A DNA stretch of 64,000 bases, taken from positions 69,501 to 133,500 of the forward strand of contig NZ_SNYW01000012.1 in the NCBI RefSeq assembly GCF_004363235.1, read 5' to 3'. The notes beneath the pieces are model-generated. The model was not told the origin of the DNA. It did not search any database and was given only the letters and a program-made list of their open reading frames with translations. Below, one piece after another: positions 56,183-64,000 of the stretch. Both the position numbers and the translations under genes were made by a program. Positions within the stretch are counted from its first letter, which is position 1. Each line of letters opens with the position of its first letter. The DNA is from Dongia mobilis (GTDB taxonomy: Bacteria; Pseudomonadota; Alphaproteobacteria; Dongiales; Dongiaceae).

Positions 56183-57060
56183 TCCCGGCGCCGCCTTGCC
56201 TCGCGGTGCGCGATGTAGATCGTGCTGCCGATGATGAGGGTGGCGCCCATCAAGGTCCATTTGTCGGGCAGTTCCGCAAAGGCAACGAACCCGATCATGC
56301 CGGCGAACAGCAGGCGCAGGTAGTCGAAGGGCGCCACCACCGAGGCGTCGCCGGCCTTGAAGGCGAGGATCCACCAGTATTGCGACAAGGCGCCGGTCGC
56401 GCCGATGATGCAGAGATAGAGCCATTCCAACGGGCTCGGCCATTGCCAGAACCAGATCGCGGGCGGCGCCACCAGTGCGGTCGCGATGATGCCGTAATAG
56501 AACAGCATGACCAGCGGCGTCTCGCTCGCCGGCAGGCGCTTCAGGATCGTGATCAGGATGGCGATCGAGAACGCATCGCCCAAGGCCAATAGCGCCCAGG
56601 CGTCGAAGGCCTGGCTGCCCGGCCGCATCATCACCAGCACACCGAGAAAGCCAACAAAGGTCGCCGCCCAGCGCCGCCAGCGCACGTCCTCCTTGAGGAT
56701 GATAACCGCCAGCACCACGGCAAACAGCGGTTTGGTAAATGAAAGCGCCGTATAGGTCGCCAGTTCCAGCTTGGAAATGCCGAGATAGGCGCAGGCCATG
56801 GCGACGATACCCAGCACCGAGCGCCAGACATGGGCCTTCATGTGCTGCGTGTGCAGCGCCCTTGGCCCGGCATAGAGGATGAAGGGCAGCAGCGCCACGA
56901 AGCCGAACAGGCAACGGAAAAAGGTGATCTCGAAAGTATTGATTCCGGCCTGGCCGGCCAGCTTGACGAAGGTCGCCATGACCGAAAAGCCGAGCCCGCA
57001 CAGTGCCATCCACAGGCAGCCGCGGGCATTGGGCGACAGCGCGTTGAAGGCGGCGATCAT
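56179..57060 (-). CDS. EamA/DMT-family transporter (second of two)
   Basis: A 293-aa inner-membrane protein with ten predicted TM helices in two EamA repeats. It starts MIAAFNALSPNARGCLWMAL, and the repeat boundary is near residue 140 (FVGFLGVLVMMRPGSQAFD). FDYLRLLFAGMIGFVAFAEL in the second half is typical. The substrate is unknown; family members export metabolites or amino acids. ATG 57060 overlaps the stop of the upstream EamA gene (ATGA). The two proteins align along their full length, so they are a tandem duplication and might work as a heterodimer. Confidence 0.9.
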   Translation of the reverse strand: MIAAFNALSPNARGCLWMALCGLGFSVMATFVKLAGQAGINTFEITFFRCLFGFVALLPFILYAGPRALHTQHMKAHVWRSVLGIVAMACAYLGISKLELATYTALSFTKPLFAVVLAVIILKEDVRWRRWAATFVGFLGVLVMMRPGSQAFDAWALLALGDAFSIAILITILKRLPASETPLVMLFYYGIIATALVAPPAIWFWQWPSPLEWLYLCIIGATGALSQYWWILAFKAGDASVVAPFDYLRLLFAGMIGFVAFAELPDKWTLMGATLIIGSTIYIAHREARRRRD

Positions 57061-58058
57061 GAATCCTGGTCTTTGGAATAGGCCCCCCTGGGCAGGACAG
57101 GCGCGGCGCCGGCCTGGGCGCTTTCCGCTGTCGCTGCGGTGGCAGCGGCGCGGGTTCCGCGCTGGTGGCGCAGGCGCGCCTCGCGCTGGGCGATGTAGAA
57201 GCCGGCCGCGACGATGATTGCGGAGCCGACCCAGAACCAGGAATCCGGCACCTCGCCGAACCAGAACATGCCGAGCAGCACGGTGAAGATGAGGCGCGAA
57301 TAGTCGTAGGGCACGATGGCCGAGGCTTCCGCCATGGCAAAGGCCCTCGTCCAGCACAGGTGTCCCAATGTCCCGAACAGGCCAAGCGCCACCACATATG
57401 GCCAGGCGGCAAGGCTTGGCCAGGACCAGACGAAGAGCGCTGGCACCAGCGAGATGGGTGTCGCAAGCAGGACCATGTAGGTCACGATTGCGTTCGAACT
57501 CTCCGAGCGCGACAGGGTCTTCACGATGATAGTCACGGTCGCGGTCAGAAACGCACTCGCGATAATCAGCGTCTCGCCGGTGCCGATACTGCCGAATCCG
57601 GATTCCGCCCAGGGTTGCAAAATGACGAGAACGCCGCCAAAGCCCATGAGTGTCGCCGACCAGCGGCGGAAGCGGACCCGCTCCTTGAGGATCAGCGCCG
57701 CGAGGATGGTGGCAAAGAGCGGCGCGGTAAAGGAAAGCGAGGTGGCGTTGGCGATCGGCAGATAGGCAAGGCCGGTGAAACCGCACATCATCGAGACGAC
57801 GCTGATCGAGGAGCGCAGCAGGTAGGTACCAAACCGCCCCGTGCGCAAACTGCCGAAGCCGTGCTGCCACAGCCAGGGGATCATGAACAGGAAGCCGAAC
57901 AGGTTGCGCCAGAAGGCGGTGACGAAGCCGTGCAATTCGCCGGACAGGTGCTTGACCGTGGCGCTGAGGCAGGAAAAGAAGACGCAGGCTGCCAGCGCCA
58001 GCAGGGCCGCCAGCAGGGGCTCCGGAAGGCGGCTGCGGCTGGGGTCGGAACTCGTCAT
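57057..58058 (-). CDS. EamA/DMT-family transporter (first of two)
   Basis: A 333-aa inner-membrane protein with ten predicted TM helices. It has LLAALLALAACVFFSCLSAT (TM1), ILKERVRFRRWSATLMGFGG between TM4 and TM5, and VPYDYSRLIFTVLLGMFWFG in the second EamA repeat. Compared with its neighbour, it carries an extra C-terminal tail of about 40 residues (Ala/Thr-rich). Start ATG 58058 (MTSSDPSRS) is preferred; upstream in-frame codons lie in the intergenic region before aacS. It is the first gene of a two-gene operon and divergent from aacS. Confidence 0.88.
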   Translation of the reverse strand: MTSSDPSRSRLPEPLLAALLALAACVFFSCLSATVKHLSGELHGFVTAFWRNLFGFLFMIPWLWQHGFGSLRTGRFGTYLLRSSISVVSMMCGFTGLAYLPIANATSLSFTAPLFATILAALILKERVRFRRWSATLMGFGGVLVILQPWAESGFGSIGTGETLIIASAFLTATVTIIVKTLSRSESSNAIVTYMVLLATPISLVPALFVWSWPSLAAWPYVVALGLFGTLGHLCWTRAFAMAEASAIVPYDYSRLIFTVLLGMFWFGEVPDSWFWVGSAIIVAAGFYIAQREARLRHQRGTRAAATAATAESAQAGAAPVLPRGAYSKDQDS

Positions 58059-58237
58059 GCGGATGTCGGGAATCGTCTTGCCAGGATGTGCGCAGGCCCA
58101 GAAGATGCGGCCGAAAGGCACAGTAAAAGCCAACAGGCGCAATAAAAAGGCTCGACAACGCGGCCAAGCCTTGCATTTTCCGCAGGGCCGGGCAGTTTGA
58201 CGTTGTTGCAGCGCGGCATGGTGAGGGGAAGGATCAA

Positions 58238-60195
<1,958 letters not shown>

Positions 60196-60199
<4 letters not shown>

Positions 60200-61392
60200 G
60201 TCTTGTCGCCAATCCGTGGCTCCGCGCTGTCGCGGTCCCGCCCATCGCCGAGGCCCAGGGCTGGATAGAGGGGCGCAGCTTTCCTGCAGACAGGCCGCTG
60301 ATCGATGTCTGCCAGGCGGTACCGGGCTATGCCCCGCCGGCGGAACTGACGCAACACATGGCCGCGGCGCTGCAGCAGCCTTCGACCCACCGCTATACCG
60401 ATATCGTCGGGCTCGCGGACCTTCGGGCTGCGTTGGCGACCGACATCGTGCGGGCCTATGGACTGGCTCCGGGCTCCGTCACGGCCGACAACGTCATGAT
60501 CACGGCGGGCTGCAACCAGGCCTATTGCCTGACCGCCGCCGCTCTGGCAAAGGCCGGGGACGAGATCATCCTGCCGCTGCCCTATTACTTCAATTACCAG
60601 ATGTGGCTGGAGATGATCGGCGTCACCGCGCGCCATGTCTCGTTCCGGCCCGATTCCGGCGGCGAGCCGGATCTGGCCGAGATCGCGGCGGCAATCAATC
60701 CGAAGACCCGCGCCCTCGTCCTCATCTCGCCGAACAACCCGACCGGCGCAGTCTATTCGCCGGCATATCTGGCGGCAGCGCTCGATCTCTGCCGCCGACA
60801 CGGGATCGCGCTCGTCCTCGACGAGACCTATCGCGATTTCATGCCCCATGACGAGCCGCCCCACGCCCTCTTCAAGGACGATGCGTGGGCCGACACTCTG
60901 GTCCACCTCTACAGCTTCTCGAAGGTTTTCTGCCTGACTGGCTACCGGGTCGGCGCCATCATTGCCGATCCGAAACTGGTGGACGAAATCGGCAAGGCGA
61001 TGGATTGCGTCGCCATCTGCGCACCTCGCATCGGCCAGATCGCCGCGATCCACGGACTCTCGACCCTCGGCGCCTGGCGCGGTGGCAATACGCTTCTGAT
61101 GCGCAACCGACTCGAGAGCCTGCGCCAGGCCTTCACCCGCAACGATCTCGGCTACGAAGTGGCGAGCGCCGGCGCCTATTTTGCCTATCTGAGGCATCCG
61201 CATCGCGGCCGCAAGGCGACGGAGGTAGCGCGACGCCTTGCAGACCGGCAGAATATCCTCGCATTGCCCGGCTCCATGTTCGGCCCGGGCCAGGAAGACT
61301 ACTTGCGCGTCGCCTTCGCCAATGTCGACGCGTCGATGATGCCGGAGATCGCGGCGCGGCTGGCGGCGGATGCTGCGGATGGAAAGTGGTAA
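60196..61392 (+). CDS. PLP-dependent aminotransferase, class I/II
   Basis: A 398-aa fold-type I aminotransferase. The PLP Lys is in [17 protein letters not shown], the Asn-Pro segment in [17 protein letters not shown], and the cofactor-binding Asp/Tyr in [11 protein letters not shown]. The C-terminal substrate Arg is in YLRVAFAN. The first 50 residues ([16 protein letters not shown]) are typical of an aminotransferase subgroup of unknown amino donor. It is translationally coupled to aacS by a GTGA overlap, which is unusual company and could point to a keto-acid or beta-amino-acid substrate. A specific reaction cannot be assigned. Confidence 0.9.
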
Positions 61393-61405
61393 TCCGGCTT
61401 TTATT

Positions 61406-61493
61406 GTCATGGGCCGCGCAGGCGGGCCATCCGCGAGATTGTCTGCTGTTGAAGAAAGGAACCTGGTGGTTCCTCGCCTTCTCGGGGAATGAC
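61406..61493. repeat. REP/MITE-like imperfect inverted repeat
   Basis: An 88-bp stretch begins GTCATGGGCCGCGCAGGCGG and ends CCTCGCCTTCTCGGGGAATGAC-like (last bases ATGAC). The ends are imperfect reverse complements, about 15 of 22 positions matching. An inner GGCCGCGC...GGCGGGCC hairpin is also present. The GTCAT-rich, GC-rich ends resemble small repeats scattered between genes in many proteobacteria. It fills the gap between the aminotransferase and the L,D-transpeptidase. Confidence 0.5.
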
Positions 61494-61507
61494 TATCGGG
61501 GAAGCCC

Positions 61508-62065
61508 CTAGGGCCTGATTTCGATCGGCGCGCCGAGCTCGACCGCGTTCCAGACTACGTCCATGGCAAAGTTACTGAGGCCGATGCAGCCATTGGTGAG
61601 TGGCGAGCGGGTCAGGAAGCGCCACCATTGTCGCTGGCCGTGGATCATGATGCCGCCGCCGGCATCCTCGCCCTTGGCGGCCGCGGCTGCCGCCTGCTTC
61701 TTCGACGGGTAGGAAATCAGGATCGCGCGGTAGTGGGTCGAGTCCGGATTGCCCCAGATCAGGCGGTACTTGCCTTCCGGCGTGCGCTCGTCGCCCTCGC
61801 GCTGCTTCTGACCTTGGGGACTCTTACCCAGCGAAATGTCTGCGGTGAAAACCGCCGCGCCATCGCGCAGCAGGGTCAGCGAGCGTGCCGATTTGTCGAC
61901 CACCACCTTGTCGACCGGGCCGAGGGCCAGCGCCGTCACCGGCCCTGCCAGGGCGAAAACGGCGCCCGCAGCCAGCGCCGCGCAGAGCGACCAGGTCAGG
62001 GCGCGATGCAGAAACCGTCGCGGCCGCGCCGCCGGAAGCGCGAGTTCGAGGGCAAACTCAGTCAC
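61508..62065 (-). CDS. L,D-transpeptidase (YkuD family), membrane-anchored
   Basis: A 185-aa protein with a hydrophobic anchor at about 24-47 and a YkuD domain (about 52-183). The domain starts [20 protein letters not shown] and contains [14 protein letters not shown], the His in MIHGQ (142) and the nucleophile Cys160 in [10 protein letters not shown]. It cross-links or links peptidoglycan to proteins in the periplasm. The start is GTG at 62065, with an 8-bp overlap into the end of thyX, from which it may be translated by coupling. An upstream thyX promoter would serve both. Confidence 0.9.
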   Translation of the reverse strand: MTEFALELALPAARPRRFLHRALTWSLCAALAAGAVFALAGPVTALALGPVDKVVVDKSARSLTLLRDGAAVFTADISLGKSPQGQKQREGDERTPEGKYRLIWGNPDSTHYRAILISYPSKKQAAAAAAKGEDAGGGIMIHGQRQWWRFLTRSPLTNGCIGLSNFAMDVVWNAVELGAPIEIRP

Positions 62066-62990
62066 CGAGCATCGCCTGCAATTCGATCCATTCGCGCTTG
62101 CCGAGGCCGCTCGATTCCTGGGTCACCTTTTCGCCGGCAAGGCGTCGCTTGACGACCGCAAGTGCGTTCTTGGACAGCGTCGCCGCGCCCAGGCGGTGCT
62201 GCACGAAGGCCTCGTAGCACATCGGCACCCAGCGCTTCAGCACGTCCAGCATCGCCTCGGCATAGACGCGGATCTCGTACTGCGCATGCGCATCGGCACG
62301 GAGCGAGAGGAAATGCATGAAATTGTGGAGGTCGATCTTCCAGTACCATTGGGTATAGAAGTTGAGACTCAAATTCATGCGGGCCAGTTCGCGAGCGAGG
62401 CCGGGGCGAGTGGGGTCGACGGGCTCGCCGCTCTCGGTCTCGTTCAGCATGTCGACATAGTGGTCGTAGACCTGGGTCGAATCCGCTTTCAGCAGGTCGA
62501 GCACGCGCTTGGCCTCGGCCCCCTCCAGCACGTCGCCGCGTCCTTGGCGATTGACAGCGGACTGGGCCGCCAAGTGCTCCGGCGCCGGAATGTAGAACTC
62601 CCGGTCGAGGATCGAGTAGCGGGCCGAATATTCATTCACATTGGCGGTGCGGTGGCGGATCCATTGCCGCGCCACGAAGATCGGCATCTTGACGTGGAAC
62701 TTGATCTCGCACATCTCGAACGGGGTCGAGTGACGATGGCGCATGAGATAGTGGATGAGGCCCTGGTCTTCGGTCACCTTCTTGGTGCCGCGGCCATACG
62801 AGACGCGCGCCGCCTGCACGACCGCATTGTCATCGCCCATGTAGTCGATGACTCGGATGAGGCCGTGATCCAGCACTTCGATCGGCTGGTAGAGGATATC
62901 CTCCAGGGCCGGGGCGACGGAGCGCCGGGTCGGGCGCTGCTCCGCGCGCTGTTCCTCGATCTGGGCCAATTGCTCGCGGGAAAGAGCCAT
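62058..62990 (-). CDS. thyX: Flavin-dependent thymidylate synthase
   Basis: A 310-aa FAD enzyme that makes dTMP from dUMP using methylene-THF and NAD(P)H, in place of ThyA. The ThyX signature is [15 protein letters not shown] (about 153-167). Other typical blocks are [20 protein letters not shown] near the start, [20 protein letters not shown], and [20 protein letters not shown] in the second half. Start ATG 62990 (MALSREQ) is used; upstream in-frame codons run into the tmRNA promoter region. thyA is not in the window. It is divergent from ssrA and followed by the L,D-transpeptidase. Confidence 0.95.
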   Translation of the reverse strand: MALSREQLAQIEEQRAEQRPTRRSVAPALEDILYQPIEVLDHGLIRVIDYMGDDNAVVQAARVSYGRGTKKVTEDQGLIHYLMRHRHSTPFEMCEIKFHVKMPIFVARQWIRHRTANVNEYSARYSILDREFYIPAPEHLAAQSAVNRQGRGDVLEGAEAKRVLDLLKADSTQVYDHYVDMLNETESGEPVDPTRPGLARELARMNLSLNFYTQWYWKIDLHNFMHFLSLRADAHAQYEIRVYAEAMLDVLKRWVPMCYEAFVQHRLGAATLSKNALAVVKRRLAGEKVTQESSGLGKREWIELQAMLGD

Positions 62991-63124
62991 GCCGGGTCCT
63001 GCCTGTGTTCGGGAATACATGCCGCCAGCCGACTCGGGCAAGCGGGCCATGCCCGGTCGGGTGGCGGTTTTACCGGGAACCGGGGGACGCAACAAGATCG
63101 AAGCACCCATGCGGCGGCAGGCCT

Positions 63125-63152
63125 TTCACATCCTGCCCGGGGGGCCTATATT
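63125..63152 (+). promoter_or_regulatory. Promoter of the tmRNA gene
   Basis: TTCACA (63125-63130, five of six matches to TTGACA) and TATATT (63147-63152) are 16 bp apart. The predicted start, about 7 bases later, coincides with the first helix of the acceptor piece at 63159. Confidence 0.65.
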
Positions 63153-63158
63153 AAGCGT

Positions 63159-63485
63159 GTCGGGCAACCGACTATGGCGATAAACGCCGTGTGGAATAAG
63201 CGTTACGGACCCGGGGGCGGTACCCGGCGCCTCCACCATAAACCCTTTTGGTACAGTCGCTTACGGGCGCCTGTGCGGGGCTTCATGGGGGCGAAACAGG
63301 ATCGACGTGCGCGGTAAAGACGCGGTTTTTGCTCGGTATGGTACCCGCCGTTATCGGGCCAAACCTAGAGATGCCAACGACAACGTTGCATCCGATCTCC
63401 GTATGGCTGCCTAACATCCCTAACGGGCTGTAAGTAGCTGACGAGAACGCGGTACCGGGGGGCGCCGGGCAACAGAAAGCCCCCC
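63159..63485 (+). ncRNA. ssrA: Circularly permuted two-piece tmRNA (alpha-tmRNA)
   Basis: Rescues stalled ribosomes by acting as alanyl-tRNA and then as message for a degradation tag. The acceptor piece (about 63159-63238) comes first. It contains the T-stem CCGGG/CCCGG (63211-63215, 63223-63227) with loop GGCGGTA, then the acceptor strand CGCCTCC (63228-63234) and ACCA. A 48-base spacer (63239-63286) follows and is presumably cut out. The coding piece starts with GGGGGCG (63287-63293), which pairs with CGCCTCC to form the acceptor stem, and continues as GAAACAGGATCGACG, matching known tmRNA 5' halves. The tag frame lies at 63373-63414. A 7-bp hairpin GGGGGGC/GCCCCCC (63457-63485) closes the 3' region. 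Exact ends are approximate. Confidence 0.93.
63373..63414 (+). other. tmRNA tag reading frame (proteolysis tag)
   Basis: From the resume codon GCC the frame reads ANDNVASDLRMAA and stops at TAA (63412-63414). ANDN at the start and AA at the end are the conserved parts of ssrA tags. The last three residues are MAA, where LAA or VAA is more usual, and the middle VASDLR differs from the acidic middle seen in some alphaproteobacteria. The C-terminal AA should still be read by ClpX, and the ANDN part by SspB. Confidence 0.9.
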
Positions 63486-63570
63486 ACCCGTTTCCGGTGC
63501 CGGCGAAAGACCCGGCGGAGCCAAGAATAATCGGAATCGGGCCGGACCAGGCGGGAAACGGGGCGTTACG

Positions 63571-64000
63571 ATGGCGAAGGATTGGTTGCGCTATGACCAG
63601 ATGGTCGAGGATGCGTTGCGCGGGGTTGTACGGCGCGCGCTGACGGAGGCGGCCATGAGCGGGCTGCCGGGCGACCATCACTTCTACATTACCTTCCGCA
63701 CCGACAATCCGACCGTACGCATTCCGGGTCACCTGAAAGCACAATACCCACGCGAAATGACCATCGTCCTGCAGCACCAGTTCTGGGATCTGCATGTGGC
63801 CGACGAAAGCTTCGGCGTGACGCTGAGCTTCGGCGGCAAGCACGAGCCGCTGCATATTCCCTTTGCCGCTGTCGTCAGTTTCGCCGACCCATCGGTCAAA
63901 TTCGCCCTGCAGTTTGATGCCGGCGAAGCGGAGAATGACGACGAGATCCTGGATGGGGATGACGGAGAACCGGCGGAGCCGTCGCTTGCGCTGGAAAAAC
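63571..64000 (+). CDS. sspB: SspB-family ClpXP adaptor (runs off the right edge)
   Basis: The first 143 codons are visible. It starts MAKDWLRYDQMVEDALRGVV, then FYITFRTDNPTVRIPGHLKA and MTIVLQHQFWDLHVADESFG, ending the folded domain near AAVVSFADPSVKFALQF (about residue 115). After that comes an acidic, flexible linker rich in Asp/Glu (ENDDEILDGDDGEPAEP), as in SspB proteins whose far C-terminus docks on ClpX; that end is outside the window. SspB binds the ssrA tag and delivers tagged proteins to ClpXP. The gene starts 85 bp after the tmRNA hairpin on the same strand, giving direct genomic linkage between tag and adaptor. It is cut by the window edge, so its full length is unknown. Confidence 0.92.
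   Translation, partial: MAKDWLRYDQMVEDALRGVVRRALTEAAMSGLPGDHHFYITFRTDNPTVRIPGHLKAQYPREMTIVLQHQFWDLHVADESFGVTLSFGGKHEPLHIPFAAVVSFADPSVKFALQFDAGEAENDDEILDGDDGEPAEPSLALEK

Noticed and set aside
57057-58176. Upstream extension of the 56179 EamA frame to 58176 on the minus strand
   Set aside because: That part is antisense-free but out of frame with the first EamA gene; its sequence is Arg/His-rich noise, and the true start at 57060 matches the family.
63486-63570. Possible terminator between tmRNA and sspB
   Set aside because: Only short imperfect GC pairings and no T run are visible, so no terminator is claimed beyond the 63457-63485 hairpin.

Overview
The window is GC-rich, densely packed chromosomal DNA from an alphaproteobacterium, most likely Rhodospirillales-like. 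The strongest evidence is a circularly permuted two-piece tmRNA gene at the right end. It sits next to an alpha-type SspB gene and opposite thyX. Other supporting traits are gatCAB, hflKC-degQ, an endonuclease-type MutL with no MutH in sight, and polyhydroxyalkanoate (PHA) metabolism. I see no tRNA or rRNA genes, prophage, insertion sequence or CRISPR array. Most entries are conserved chromosomal genes.

Layout, left to right. 1-3.2 kb: an RND efflux pump (cut by the window edge), its adaptor and a TetR repressor with a 24-bp palindromic operator. 3.3-9.8 kb: a Cache histidine kinase, a cis-3-hydroxyproline dehydratase-like enolase, RecX, a PuuB-like FAD oxidase, TadA and a PuuD-like amidotransferase. 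9.8-16.3 kb: RluB, RsmD, MutL, a VOC protein and a two-gene nucleotide-sugar operon (dehydrogenase plus epimerase). 16.3-19 kb: a copper ATPase and CueR-type regulator behind a typical 19-bp-spacer promoter. 19.9-24 kb: a polyamine-type ABC importer with stem-loops after the binding-protein gene. 24-28 kb: PHA depolymerase, two cysteine-cluster proteins, DUF1178, a methyltransferase and a duplicated DUF4170 protein. 28-34 kb: an N-methylproline-demethylase-like flavoprotein, an ornithine-cyclodeaminase-family reductase and PutA. 34-40 kb: two paralogous lipoproteins, a 17-bp tandem repeat, gatBAC, a LysE exporter and a secreted protein. 40-53 kb: a multi-PAS kinase, the ftsH-degQ-hflC-hflK cluster, Mrp, OsmC and a CHASE kinase. 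53-58 kb: a LysE exporter, DUF488, a GlxA-type regulator, a Sel1 protein, YkvA and two EamA transporters. 58-64 kb: acetoacetyl-CoA synthetase, an aminotransferase, an L,D-transpeptidase, ThyX, the tmRNA and SspB.

Three themes tie genes together. One is amino acid and osmolyte use: the hydroxyproline dehydratase, OCD-family reductase, demethylase and PutA could channel proline derivatives to glutamate, while the PuuB/PuuD-like enzymes and the Pot-like importer hint at polyamine use. The second is protein quality control: FtsH with HflKC and DegQ at the membrane, and tmRNA with SspB for tagging and delivery to ClpXP. The third is carbon storage: PhaZ and acetoacetyl-CoA synthetase are both steps of PHA breakdown. 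Three histidine kinases have no response regulator beside them. Four convergent gene pairs share the last bases of their stop codons. No clearly new multi-gene system was found; the most distinctive loci are the tmRNA-sspB pair, the dispersed proline-derivative genes, the PAS-repeat kinase and the 17-bp repeat.
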